A program made the translations under genes and the position numbers. A stretch of 64,000 nucleotides of DNA from Antedon mediterranea (taxonomy: Eukaryota; Echinodermata; Crinoidea; Comatulida; Antedonidae): contig NC_092679.1 of NCBI RefSeq assembly GCF_964355755.1, positions 4,524,001 to 4,588,000 of the forward strand. The letters are read 5' to 3'. The notes beneath the pieces were generated by a model that was given only the letters and a program-made list of their open reading frames with translations, searched no databases and was not told the DNA's origin. This document shows, piece by piece, positions 12,440 through 23,402 of the stretch; position 1 is the first letter of the stretch, and each line of letters starts with the position of its first letter.

Positions 12440-12610
12440 GAGGGTGATTTGATTTGATTTGAATTTATTAGGAAAATCATTATAGAAAAATACATACAAA
12501 GTGATAACATAAATTACTGACATTACAAATAATACATTTATAAAAGATTTTCCAGGATAGCCCAAAAGGCTTATTAGCTTATTTCCATTGGGATCCTTTT
12601 GTAATCTAAA
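12440..12610 (-). mobile_element. 3' end of a CR1/L2-type LINE
   Basis: Read on the minus strand it holds AGGATCCCAATGGAAATAAG and ends in AAATTCAAATCAAATCAAAT, a short-repeat tail typical of this LINE clade. The copy near 24860 has the matching CCCCAATGGAAATAAG. No coding part remains. Confidence 0.65.
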
Positions 12611-12828
12611 ATAAAAAATTAAAAAATTACATTCTTGTATTAAGCATGTAAATATAACAAAAACAATAATTCAATAAAACAAGTTACTAAATTTAGGTTC
12701 AATATACTGTAGGCTGAATAGTTTTCTAAATATATTGTTCAATGCATGTTGCAAGTATAGAGAATAAGGAATGCATGAGAATTAGGAACATTTGTACAAT
12801 GGACTTTCGTAAGCTGACTCATTAAACC

Positions 12829-12900
12829 TCAGTGGGAATTGAACCAGCGATCTCAACTGGGAGAGGCTGGATACATAACCATTACACCATACTCTCATAT
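12829..12900 (-). mobile_element. tRNA-derived SINE head, minus strand
   Basis: The B box GGTTCAATTCC is the reverse complement of 12836-12846. An A-box-like GTATGGTGTAATGG lies about 40 bp upstream (12872-12892). The spacing fits a decayed tRNA, but no complete cloverleaf forms. Confidence 0.6.
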
Positions 12901-14162
12901 GGTGGTTTAGGAGATTGGAAGGATTGTAAAAGAGGTAGAATGGAACTGTAATGTGAAGTTGATGATATTATTATTATTATCATCTGTCCTGTACCAAATC
13001 TTGAACTGAAGCCAACTAAATGTATACATGTTGATGACTAAATCCATAAAACAAGTTCAAATACAATAACATTATAGAATTGCATGACCCTCCCAGGAAT
13101 CGAGGTAATTTGAAAATGGAGGCGATGGGGCACCAAGTAAATCGCAATGCAATTGCATTAATGATGTACTATATGGTCAACTGTGTGTATGGATAATGTC
13201 TAATATATGTGGCGATCTATTGAATGAAAATCAACAAAAAAAGGTTTTTTTTCAAAGAACTAGTTGCTAACTTTAAATGTCTACATTATGATGTAATAGC
13301 ACATATAAACAGAGAACCGACAACTCAACTTTCCTAGGCAATACATATCTCAGGATATAATACATTACAATTGCAGTTATTAACCGGATTCTTAAAAAGT
13401 ATGTTCCTCAAATTTTACTTTACTTCGACCTTGTAATCTTTCCTGTTTCATACTCATTGTTTATTATTCTGAACTCATTTCTATAATAAACATAGGATTT
13501 CTAAATGATATGGCATTTATGGCACAAAAGTTAACAACTTGTTTAATATAGAGGGGGCTATACAAATATTCTGTTAATTCATGTAAGTCCTTTTCCCAAT
13601 GAAACGTCTACTGTAATAGAATCATTTACTGAATTGCCTTTTTATGCACATATAGGGCCATGATCCATATCTGTTAGGCAACAGTAACCATAGAGAAATA
13701 ATTTCCATGGTATAACCTCTATAAAATAAGTATGGACCAATGTATATATATATATATATGTATTTTGAAATACCAGTGTTTTTTTGTTTGTTGTGCCACG
13801 CCTTTAGGCAGTTATATTCCCAGAGGACGGAATCATTAGGAAAATAAATATGTACATTACTATAGCTTAGAACAACAATTTAAACTGTTACGTCAAAAAG
13901 TCGAGCAGCGTTTTTTGTAAGAAATATTTCTTGTTTTTATCATGACTGTGTACCAGAAAGGTTTCATGGCCAAAGCAGCACTATAACCTATGTATCAGCA
14001 TTTTATCTAATTTTTCAATACTATATTAAATTTACAAAAAGATCAAAAACAATAAAGTTGATAGTTATAGCCCTCTAAATCCAGAGAAAGAGGGATGATC
14101 TCTACATAATAACAATTAAGTAATGTCTTTTAAAAATATTTAAATAATTAAAATTAATAAAA
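12901..14162. other. AT-rich non-coding stretch
   Basis: No gene recognised. A TA dinucleotide run lies at about 13743-13760. Confidence 0.45.
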
Positions 14163-14199
14163 CTAGATGGTACGCTCGCTTCGCTCGCGTACCATCTAG
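14163..14199. repeat. Perfect 13-bp hairpin
   Basis: Arms CTAGATGGTACGC and GCGTACCATCTAG are exact inverted repeats around an 11-nt loop, TCGCTTCGCTC. It is CpG-rich in AT-rich surroundings. No U-run or other terminator context applies in a eukaryote, so it is more likely the end of a mobile element. Confidence 0.85.
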
Positions 14200-15790
14200 G
14201 TCGTGCCCACATAATGGTTCTCGAATACATAGTAATTTCAGCGTAAAAAAACTGGCGATTTCAAAATTTAGGCCTACGTACCGCATGACTATAAAACATT
14301 TATTTATGTATTATGTAGTCAACCAAAATTAGCACCGTGCGAATTACTTCCAAAAGAGAAACTTCTCACAAAATTAGTCCAAATGTTTGATTTGGACTCA
14401 TTTAAACAAACCCAATTTGTGTTTTGTATCTAACATTATTGAGGGTTGGTTTTTTTTAATACAGTAGGCCTATAAATAATATAACACTACATAGAGTAAA
14501 ACATTTCCGATTTAATAACTGTTAAAGTTGTCACTGTCATAGTCGATTGAAGCAGTAAAAGTACATGTAACGATACACCACCACGACGTTTATATTTTTT
14601 TGTAATTATTAATTAATACAAACGTTGAGAAGCAACTGTCAGTAATAAAGTATTATATTATTTATGTGTTTATAATCTAAAAGTAGGGGCTACCCACACT
14701 CACAGTAATAAAGTTTATTAGTATATTTGTTTATATTATAATAAACAGTAGGCCTACAAACACACACAATAAGAAATTTGCGATTCAAATGGCTATCAAA
14801 AGTGGTTAATACCTATTTACAGTATTGTATAGCTTTACAATACTATTTATGTTTATTCTCAAAGGGCCCATAAATTGACCTACTTGTGTTAAATCATGGA
14901 GGTATGCAAGCATGGTTAAACCAAATAATTTGGAATGTTCCATTCATCGCAAATCAATACATTTGTATAAACTTATATTAAATCTATCAAAATAGTATTT
15001 TTTAAAGAAAATCGGCCTGTCTTCAACATTATGATACTGTACTCGAGCTGTTCAACCGGTTTTCAGCTATTAAAAACAATTATCGTAGGAGGAGATAGGA
15101 AAATGCGAAGTATCCTCGTATTATTGTGTACAGGTATTTTTCATGAGGACATCCATTAGACAGTGTATACCACGATCGGAAAACACCCCTATTTGGGGCA
15201 AATGGTTGAACCTAAATTCGTTTTAATTGTCATTAACTAATTATCTAACTAAATTTAATTAGTAAACAGGGTTACATCAGGTGGTTAAAATCAGTACCGA
15301 GATTCTAACCAACTTTATATACCATCGAGTAAACATTCTAGAAATAACGCGCGATTTACCGAATTTTGCCCTTACGTAAATTTATATATAGAAGCTGGAT
15401 AAAACAGAGTGTAAAAATGTATAACTTAATACACGCATGGTTTATTAAATTAATGGTTTCCAAAATTAAAAGCATTTGCTGAATTGCTGTTTGTTAAAGC
15501 GAAAAAAATACTACATAAAGATAATGATAGACACCAATCTTTGGCGTTGAAATATCACACTATTACGTTTTCCTGCCAAAGCAAAAGGTAAAAACAAAGA
15601 CAGGACTTTAATACTTAATCTTGCAATAAAACTTAAAGTTAAGTACTGTCTATTGTGTTCCATAATCTTTCCTAAACTAAAATAAATAAATAATGGTATC
15701 ACAGAAGCAATAAGAGCAGAGCCATTTCCTTTAGTGGTTTACTCAATGCATTGTCCGTGTCTTTATGTAAATCACCTTAAATCCTGCTTC
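14200..15790. other. AT-rich non-coding stretch
   Basis: No gene recognised. The string TAGGCCTA, a recurrent word in this window, occurs several times. Confidence 0.4.
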
Positions 15791-15832
15791 GCAAAGTTCG
15801 GCTGAACTTCAATGGAAGAAGCGGTAAACTTT

Positions 15833-15949
15833 CTACGCTTCAGTAGGTTTAATGTATTTCCTGATCACTCCAACATCATTACTCGCAACAATGCTTTGAA
15901 GAGGACCACAATCTATTTTGGTTACATTCGGCAGTAGGGAGGTTTTTCC
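15833..15949 (-). other. Coding-like fragment, unassigned
   Basis: The minus strand reads GKTSLLPNVTKIDCGPLQSI and then VASNDVGVIRKYIKPTEA before a TAG. It looks protein-like and lies 130 bp from the LINE remnant at 16081, on the opposite strand. No polypyrimidine tract or good acceptor precedes it. It may be part of another decayed transposon. The GKT is not in a full Walker A context. Confidence 0.2.
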
Positions 15950-16080
15950 AAGTTACCAATATGAATTCATGTCATTCTTAATTCTGTTTTTTTTTTGTTC
16001 AGTGCAAACTACAGGTGTCTCAATTAGGTATTATGGAGCTTTTGCAATGACAGACAACACATTGATTGACCTGACTTAGG

Positions 16081-16446
16081 TTGGTCCTTCTCGCTCGTCG
16101 CAAATTAAAAGCTCCTTGTTATAAAGCGTGGCAGAATCATGGAAGATGGTATAAATTGTACAAATTACATTCATTATGGTGCAACTATAATCAAGGTACC
16201 TTGCGATCTCTCCAGGTATGCTACAATAATGGTTTAAGAATGTTGTTGCAAAGGCCTCGACATTGCAGTGCCAGCCTCATGTTTACGGAATGTAGAATTC
16301 CCTCTTTTTATGAATTGTTAAGAATATCAATATATGGCCTGATGTGTAGACTTAATGCAAGCAAAAATATTTTAATCTCAATGATTATAAGCAACGTCTT
16401 AGTTAAGTCGAAGATGCTCTCCAGATGGAATGCCATCCTGAGATGA
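16081..16446 (+). pseudogene. C-terminal remnant of CR1/L2-type LINE reverse transcriptase
   Basis: About 120 codons remain of the part after the polymerase core. The pattern LRSLQVCYNNGLRMLLQRPR, then HCSASLMFTECRIPSFYELL and RISIYGLMCRL, is what I know from the C-terminal end of CR1/L2 clade ORF2 (YNNAFR..L...PR.CSAS..F....V.SF..LLR). The endonuclease and the polymerase palm with its catalytic FADD-type motif are missing, so this is a 5'-truncated, dead copy, as is usual for LINE insertions. The frame runs to a TGA near 16444, and a typical short 3' tail follows. No host function is implied. Confidence 0.8.
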
Positions 16447-16546
16447 GTAGTAGTAATTTTGTTTATTTTATTTATTTCATTTATATGTAATTTACTTTCT
16501 ATGGACCAGAGTTTCCGAAATAAAAGATTGAATGAATGAATGTATG
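16447..16546 (+). mobile_element. LINE 3' UTR and tail
   Basis: This is the downstream end of the same insertion. It contains CCGAAATAAAAG and ends in short ATGA repeats (GAATGAATGAATG), the microsatellite tail expected for CR1/L2 elements. Confidence 0.75.
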
Positions 16547-17680
16547 AATTATGTCCTTTAACTGTCTATATATAAAATTTTTTTTGTGGTTAACAAACAA
16601 ATTCCAGGGCTTTGAAACTGTACACTAAATTTATACTGTTTGTATAATATATTTCGCAATCAGGAATTGTTCAATTCAATCACAAAATACGAACACATAC
16701 TAAAGTACACTCGACTTTAATAAAATTACAGTTGACAGATCAGTAAAATAACACTGTACAAAATCAGCTGGGCTGAAAAGCATAAAAAATAACTGAACTA
16801 ATCGACAAAACAAATAATTAAAAACAAAAGGTTGCGTGGTCACCAATTATAACATGACTCGTAAAGAAGGGGACTGTCCACAAGTTCTTAACCATTCATG
16901 TTTTTTACGCTAATTAGGTACAATTAGTGGTTTCACTACGTGAGCATTCATGCATACCGTTCTGTCATATTAATCCTATCCGTAGATAAATTCAACTATT
17001 TAAAAAAGATTTTATTCGGAATACTAAGCAAGACATATCCTGACAATATATTACCTATTGCTTCAAAGAGAAAAGGAAGTTGTCAACACTTCCGGTTGAT
17101 ATACTGACTAAATTCTTGTATAACTCATTTTTGTTTTCCTTCCAATGTTGTATCCTTATGATTTTCCTAATACTAAAAGTATTAGTCATAAAAAAGTATA
17201 TACTACCAGGAAATTTCCTTATAAACTGAACATTTCATGGTTCACATGCTGGGTTTAATAAAACTAACAAACTCGCACAAAAAATGAAATTACTAACTTG
17301 TCTTATAAATATATTTATGTATCTCCATATAATTTATCATTTTTATTTAAGTTGTTTATATAATTTAGTCTACGGAATAAGGACAATCAAATTACAACAC
17401 AAAACTTTACATTGTGACCCCTCCTCAGAAATAAATAATTTAAAAGGAATTTGTTTACATAGGAATTTTTTATGTTTTTCCTATTAATTTAAGTTATATT
17501 TACTTTTAGCTTCTTTAATGTTCAATTTTTAAAATAAAACACCAAGATTTAATTGAAATAAACTTTAAGTCAATAACCTTTGCAAAGTCACCAGCAGTAG
17601 TTTGGTAAAAATAAATTGTATTTCTTTTATCTTTTCACACAATGAACTTTTAATGCTTTTTCATCTTTTATTTAGGTTAA
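16547..17680. other. AT-rich non-coding stretch
   Basis: Nothing recognised. Confidence 0.45.
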
Positions 17681-17681
17681 T

Positions 17682-17850
17682 ATGATATTCATAGATTTCA
17701 ATTTGGAATAAAAATTATGGATAAAATTAATATTTATTTTAATATAATATTTATAGATTTTAATTTGGAATAAAACTTATGGATAAAATTAAAATGTATG
17801 CTAAAATATGATCTATAGATTTTAATTTAAAATAAAACATACAGATCAAA
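17682..17850. repeat. Imperfect tandem repeat of about 67 bp, three units
   Basis: The words ATAGATTTTAATTTGGAATA and AAACTTATGGATAAAATTAA recur with small changes three times. Confidence 0.7.
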
Positions 17851-18239
17851 TTTTAAAAAATTTGAAACCAATTATGACCCTTTTTTTTTCAATACACTTG
17901 GTGTATTTGTATCTATGTATTCTGTATTCATTTGTATTTTAAATAAATTATTAATTTCTCAAAAGTTGTGTGCAGTCTAGAGGTCATTTTCTGGGAGTTT
18001 ACTGTGTCTAAATCCTGTTTTTCACTACAAGAATTTATTCGGGTGAATCTAATGTTTCGCAGAGAAAAAAACAGTGCTACCGTTTCCATTACAAGAGTGA
18101 CTTTTATTTCCATCACATGTTTCCTGAGCTTTTCGATTTACCTGAGTGCGCATGAACGACGTAATGAAAAATTTCCTGAACTTTGATTGGTTGCTCAATG
18201 TTTTTGGCTCGCAAAATTAAAAACTACAAATTTCACTGG

Positions 18240-18530
18240 CATTTGGATGATATTATGTTCATTTGATTAGGGGTTTTTCTTCTTTAATAAATAAAAGGAG
18301 GTCGGTTCACCTCTAAATTTCTGTATTTGATCATCTCTATCATTTCTATGTCATGTAAAAAGAAGACTTTAAAGTCAATCAGTTCTATTAAATGGATTTG
18401 GATGTTCAGTTTATTAGGGTTTTTTGTTTCATTGTAAAAGGAATGGTTCACACCTAAGTTTCTATATTTGATCCAGCTATGTTATATAAAAAGAAAAAAT
18501 TATAGTCAATCAGTTCTATTACCTGATCAT
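18240..18530. repeat. Tandem duplication of about 140-150 bp
   Basis: Two diverged copies share TTTGGATG, GGTTCAC, CTAARTTTCT, ATTTGATC and AGTCAATCAGTTCTATTA. No coding potential is seen. Confidence 0.7.
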
Positions 18531-18696
18531 AATTGATGGCTTATTTCATAAGCAAGACTACTTCGAACTTTGAGACTCTGCAAACCAGGATCAGTTCCTT
18601 GGTAATACGTTTCCTGATCCGTCGGCTCTGTGGAAATATACGGAAGTACAATCATCATATTCTAGACAATCAATATATTGCACAATACAAAGAAAT

Positions 18697-18716
18697 AATA
18701 ATAATAATAATAATAA
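18697..18716. repeat. AAT microsatellite
   Basis: Uninterrupted AAT repeats of about 20 bp. Confidence 0.9.
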
Positions 18717-19035
18717 CATGTTTGTAACACAGACTGTATGACTAATTGCATATAGTCTGAAGATTTCAAAAAATATTTTTTCGATATGTTGTATTTAAAT
18801 GGAAGTTAGACAATGCTTCCTACTTTATGTAATGTCCAATTATATAATATCAGTAAAAACAAACACTATGAAAAGAAATTACAAGTCTTATAAAAAGACA
18901 TGAGTTTCAGATTGGTTTTAGGCTGGATGCTTTCTTCTCGTTGCCTCATTGACGGGATATACAGTCAACTCTCCCAATACCAGACTCTCTGAAAAATGGA
19001 AACTCTCATTTTGCCTTTGGTGTCACAAGGAACAC

Positions 19036-19041
19036 TTTATT
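19036..19041 (-). terminator. RAD51B polyadenylation signal candidate
   Basis: AATAAA on the minus strand lies only about 20 nt after the RAD51B stop codon. That would give a very short 3' UTR, and other A/T-rich signals further down could also be used. Confidence 0.55.
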
Positions 19042-19059
19042 TCCATACTTGGTTGTTCT

Positions 19060-19182
19060 TTAACTTCCAATTCCTCCTCTCTTCACTGATTCACCTTTAT
19101 ACATACCTGCTACAATACCTTTATCTAGGATAGTATACTTGACTGATGTAAACGGAGCTACAGGTGATTTTGCAATAAGCAC
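19060..19182 (-). CDS. RAD51B: RAD51B, terminal coding exon
   Basis: RAD51B is a RAD51 paralogue acting in the nucleus in the BCDX2 complex (RAD51B-RAD51C-RAD51D-XRCC2), which helps load RAD51 in homologous-recombination repair. This exon begins after a good acceptor (TTTTTATTTAG) and reads VLIAKSPVAPFTS, then KYTILDKGIVAG, and ends at TAA (19060-19062), 40 residues. From memory, vertebrate RAD51B has ILIAKSPLAPFTSFVYTI at this position, with an exon border just before it, so both sequence and gene structure agree. The tail after GIVAG (rich in K, R, G and S) is unlike what I recall and may be lineage-specific. A polyA signal follows at once. Residues here belong to the last part of the RecA-like core. 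Confidence 0.88.
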   Translation of the reverse strand: MLIAKSPVAPFTSVKYTILDKGIVAGMYKGESVKRGGIGS

Positions 19183-19535
19183 CTAAATAAAAAGTAAAAA
19201 ATAATATACTACATCATTAGGCTGCCACGTGTTCTTGGTATTGTACCTATTAAAATACAGAACACCTCCTTTGAGACACACCTCAGGGGGAACTTAAGGT
19301 TCTGGTGGTAGAACGAGTCCTCGGATATAGACTATAAACATCTAGTACAGCTTTCGAGACAAGGGGGTTACGTACACACAGCCACTCATCATAACTGGGC
19401 CCTCGGGGAGAACAGTCTTTGACTTCATAAAGAAAAAATAAATAAATCGGAAATTGCCCCACAGAAGCAACCTATTGTCAATATTTAGGGGAGTGGTTCA
19501 TACTTCATTATGCTTAAAGAAGATGGTTCGTATAC

Positions 19536-19645
19536 CTGTCTAATTACAGCATCATGATATTGTAAAAGTAACCTAGTATTGACGCTATGACTCCATGTGT
19601 TACCAAGTGCTGCAGTCACCTGACCCTCTCCACTGTCGAATGGTC
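19536..19645 (-). CDS. RAD51B: RAD51B, penultimate coding exon
   Basis: The minus strand reads PFDSGEGQVTAALG, then NTWSHSVNTRLLLQY and HDAVIRQ. The block LGNTWSHSVNTR is a signature of RAD51B, and of RAD51 paralogues more loosely (GxxWxHxxxTRL). It belongs to the conserved C-terminal part of the RecA/RAD51 ATPase fold. The exon is 110 nt: the acceptor ends in AAAG at 19646, and the donor is AGACAG followed by GTATAC. It starts with two bases of a split codon, which the preceding exon's final A completes to AGA (Arg), and it ends on a whole codon, joining in phase to the terminal exon. This exact exon end after the RQ pair matches my memory of the vertebrate gene. Confidence 0.92.
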
Positions 19646-19795
19646 CTTTGAAACCAAAATTAATTAAACAATCAGTCACAAGAGGCATTTAAATGATAAA
19701 GACATTTCAACATTTTTTAATGGTAACAATTCAATTTCATGTTAATTTTATAATCATGTTTTCATTATAAATTTATATTTATTTCATTTTCTTTT

Positions 19796-19980
19796 AGTAG
19801 GGTAGCCCTCTCAGTAATAATAGTGAAAACTGCTTTTCCACAGGGCCCTACTACATTTAATTTCAACAGCAACTTACGCATTTAAGGCAACCTTTCTTAT
19901 GTTCTTAGTGGTTATTTATTTTGCTTGACGTATTTATTGTTTTGTTCGTTTCATATCGAGCCAAATAAATTAATAAGTTT
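19796..19980 (+). mobile_element. LINE-like 3' end in a RAD51B intron
   Basis: AGGGTAGCCCTCTCAGTAAT...CACAGGGCCCTACTAC is followed by a T-rich segment and GAGCCAAATAAATTAATAA. The layout is like the copy at 24.8-25.0 kb (GAACCAAATAAAACTGAAC). The antisense GPCGKA reading inside it is a chance Walker-A-like string. Confidence 0.45.
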
Positions 19981-20239
19981 TTACATGTCTGCTGCCCTCC
20001 ATACACATATACAAGTTTTACAATAATGTCTACTGCCCTCTATTTTAAAGAGATAAGACAATATCTAAAATTATCTGTAGTGTAAATTTACAAATTGTAA
20101 AAAAATATATTGTAATGGGAAAAGTGGAATGGAATATTGAAACAAATTAATAAATGTTGAATTATGGAACAAAAAAAAAGTTTGTTTTATAGTACTAGAA
20201 TTCTACTGAAACATTATGAAGAATAAGTAATAACAGTAC

Positions 20240-20309
20240 TTGTTTGTTCTTGATTGCTGCTTTGATTGGTCGATCCTTGTCTTGTTGTAATCTGATTGGT
20301 CACAATAAC
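20240..20309 (-). CDS. RAD51B: RAD51B, coding exon carrying VTNQITT
   Basis: The minus strand reads VIVTNQITTRQGSTNQSSNQ and then EQT, plus one base of the next codon (70 nt). VILTNQITT is the conserved RAD51B/RAD51 motif that corresponds to the L2 DNA-binding loop region of RecA-fold recombinases. The acceptor is TATTTTTCAG. The donor, ACAA followed by GTACTG, is weaker than consensus, but its phase (one extra base) matches the next exon. The loop after NQITT is shorter and more polar (S, N, Q-rich) than the vertebrate one I remember. The intron upstream holds the 57-bp repeat array, starting about 400 bp away. The preceding exon, expected to carry the Walker B motif, was not found by eye anywhere upstream. 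Confidence 0.88.
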
Positions 20310-20703
20310 CTGAAAAATACAATTTATATAAGCAAATCATGTAAATTGTGTACTAAATAAATAAATGTAAACTAATTCAGAAACTGTAAATTAAAATATA
20401 TCCACCAATCAGGGATCCCAAAAATGTAGGTCTTTGAAGATATTAACTTATTTGGAAAGTAATAAAACTAAACAATTTATGTTATATCATAAAAAATGTT
20501 ATTTTCATAACATAACTAAACAAAATTGGATTGGAATAAAATATTTCATTTTTTGTAAATATCGGCATTACTAGAGCCCAAGTAAACATTGGATCAGAAG
20601 CACTTTAAATTGCAGAAAAACGGCATTGGTCGCTTTTAGCTGCTAGATAGAAATTTCTCTACTCTTTTAATTTTTTACTTATCAGCACGTACAGTAGAAC
20701 TCC

Positions 20704-21975
20704 TTAAAGCTTGGTTCCCACTAGAACGTAACGCAAGGACGTAAACGCAACGCAAGCGTTTTAAAGCTTGGTTCCCACTAGAACGTAACGCAAGGACGTG
20801 AACGTAACGCAAGCGTTTTAAAGCTTGGTTCCCACTAGAACGTAACGCAAGGACGTAAACGCAACGCAAGCGTTTTAAAGCTTGGTTCCCACTAGAACGT
20901 AACGCAGGGACATAAACGCAACGCAAGCGTTTTAAAGCTTGGTTCCCACTAGAACGTAACGCAAGGACGTAAACGCAACGCAAGCGTTTTAAAGCTTGGT
21001 TCCCACTAGAACGTAACGCAAGGACGTAAACGCAACGCAAGCGTTTTAAAGCTTGGTTCCCACTAGAACGTAACGCAAGGACGTGAACGTAACGCAAGCA
21101 TTTTAAAGCTTGGTTCCCACTAGAACGTAACGCAAGGACGTAAACGCAACGCAAGCATTTTAAAGCTTGGTTCCCACTAGAACGTAACGCAGGGACGTAA
21201 ACGCAACGCAAGCGTTTTAAAGCTTGGTTCCCACTAGAACGTAACGCAAGGACGTAAACGCAACGCAAGCGTTTTAAAGCTTGGTTCCCACTAGAACGTA
21301 ACGCAAGGACGTAAACGCAACGCAAGCGTTTTAAAGCTTGGTTCCCACTAGAACGTAACGCAGGGACGTAAACGCAACGCAAGCGTTTTAAAGCTTGGTT
21401 CCCACTAGAACGTAACGCAAGGACGTAAACGCAACGCAAGCGTTTTAAAGCTTGGTTCCCACTAGAACGTAACGCAAGGACGTAAACGCAACGCAAGCGT
21501 TTTAAAGCTTGGTTCCCACTAGAACGTAAAGCAGGGACGTAAACGCAACGCAAGCGTTTTAAAGCTTGGTTCCCACTAGAACGTAAAGCAGGGACGTAAA
21601 TGCAACGCAAGCGTTTTAAAGCTTGGTTCCCACTAGAACGTAACGCAAGGACGTAAACGCAACGCAAGCGTTTTAAAGCTTGGTTCCCACTAGAACGTAA
21701 TGCAAGGACGTAAACGCAACGCAAGCGTTTTAAAGCTTGGTTCCCACTAGAACGTAACGCAAGGACGTAAACGCAACGCAAGCGTTTTAAAGCTTGGTTC
21801 CCACTAGAACGTAACGCAAGGACGTAAATGCAACGCAAGCGTTTTAACCAATGACAAGCGAAGTTATAGACAGTTAGCACAATCACAAGCGAATAAGCAA
21901 TCGCTTGTGATTGGTCAATTCACTTGCGTTGCATTACGTCCTTGTGTTGCGTCGCTAGTGGGAACCACGCTTTAA
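20704..21975. mobile_element. MITE family B copy with an expanded left arm
   Basis: The element is bounded by TTAA at 20704-20707 and 21972-21975. The right end, read inward, is AGCGTGGTTCCCACTAG and mirrors the repeat unit's start AGCTTGGTTCCCACTAG. The non-repeated right part holds a second inverted pair around CAATCGCTTGTGATTGGTCA. The left inverted arm has been multiplied into a 20-unit array. It lies in a RAD51B intron. Confidence 0.85.
20708..21847. repeat. 57-bp tandem array, exactly 20 units
   Basis: Each unit runs from AGCTTGGTTCCCACTAGAAC through GTAACGCAAGGACGTAAACG to GCAAGCGTTTTAA. Spacing from the first TTAA (20704) to the last (21844) is 1140 bp, that is 20 x 57 with no net indel. 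Because 57 is divisible by 3 and the unit lacks a stop in one minus-strand frame, a 403-codon frame of 19-residue repeats results. It is a by-product, not a protein gene. Variants are single-base (AAGGACG/AGGGACG, GTAACGC/GTAAAGC) and several recur in non-adjacent units. Confidence 0.97.
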
Positions 21976-22130
21976 GGGGACACCTTCGTGAGTCAACAAA
22001 GTGTCCTCTTAATAAGAATGTCCCCAGAGTTGACCATAGTGTTAAAACATAATATTGCCCTATGCCTCATTCATTTCACAGAAAAGTTTCATCTCAACAG
22101 CGGATGGGTTCTCTTATATTCTGTTGGTAC
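21976..22130 (+). repeat. Repeat family C copy
   Basis: It directly abuts the family B element. It contains GGGGACACCTTCGTGAGTCA, ACAAAGTGTCCTCTTAATAA and the family phrase CATAGTGTTAAAACATAATA. Confidence 0.55.
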
Positions 22131-23402
22131 TCATATTTCCGACATTTAAAACAGGCCAGCATATTTATTATTATAAATAATTTTTACAGCGGGTTTTATA
22201 CCATGCCAGCCAATATGGCTACTAGGCAATTATTATAATGTTAATAACATATAGGATAGATACTGGCAGTTGCCATCTAAAATGACAAATCCCAGTTAGA
22301 CAATTGTACAAAATTTATTACACAAATAATATTTCATGTAAAATAATGGTCGAATATTGTGCATAATTCTATCGAGGCAGTCATGTGTGTCGCTTACTTA
22401 GCAATCAAAATGGCTCTGTAGCAAATGCAGAATACAGTAGCCTATATTAGCATTTAAATTAGAAATATTACAATTAATGGGACCATTAGATTGATCAAAG
22501 AAAAATAGATTGATTGTAATTAGTCAGGTATTTGAAAAGTTAAATGATACATTATGTATACAAATAACCATTTAATGAGTTTAAATCTGTAAGATTAAAT
22601 TGTATGTGCATGTATTTTTCTTTTAAAATGCAAACAATTTTAAGTTAGTACATTTTCGGCAAATGCAATTTTATTATTTTCACCATTTCTCTAAACTTGC
22701 ATATGACCAAATAAAAAAATTGTTTTTTATTATATATTTATTTCAACAATATTTTACGAGAGTGGTCCATTCAGCCAAAGCTGATCATTAGGAACCTTAG
22801 AATACAGTTTGACGGTTTAACGACCCTTCTCTCATCAAACAGTGTAGCCACATGACTTGTCGGCGACTGGAATCTCACTTTTATGTTGGTACATCACAAT
22901 AGTGAATTTCCTTACAACAACAACAAAAATTCAAAATCTAGAAGACAGAAAACTAAACTAATTTTAAGATATACAATGAATATTTCTGTTTTTTTTTTTT
23001 TTTAATCTAGTGATGGAAACTAAAACAGAAAGAATCGACTTCAAGATTTAAGATTAAATTTCCTGTCGTCTTTGACTGAATGATTTTAGTAATCAATTGT
23101 GAGAAGCCAATGATGTTAAGCACGATGACAGTTATTATATTTGATTGTAATCACTTATCATTAGCGTTACGTTTGTTAGCCACATTTAGTTAAAGGGATT
23201 GGTTTAATATATGAAAATTATAATCATATCGTTTGTTTAATTGTACGCACTAAAGCCGCGGGGCACTAATAATACATGAATATTGGAAGCTGGAATGATG
23301 AAATGAATTTTGTGGAAATCCAAACAAATATACTAATTATCAGGGCAAACGTAGAGTTTTAAAAACATCTGTAGAATAAAAATATACCATTGAGGTACAG
23401 CA
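22131..23402. other. Non-coding stretch, presumed RAD51B intron
   Basis: No exon recognised despite a search for the missing RAD51B exons on the minus strand. A T-run lies near 22989-23003. Confidence 0.4.

Noticed and set aside
16081-16446. Host gene on the plus strand
   Set aside because: The residues match the C-terminal pattern of LINE reverse transcriptases, and a retroelement tail follows.
19799-19860. Antisense GPCGKA, a Walker-A-like string near the RAD51B exons
   Set aside because: It lies in a LINE-like 3' end, in an intron downstream of the exon that should follow Walker A, without flanking similarity or splice sites.
20675-21886. 403-codon minus-strand frame of 19-residue repeats
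   Set aside because: The 57-bp repeat is a multiple of three and lacks a stop in one frame, so an open frame follows automatically. The DNA is a transposon-derived array.
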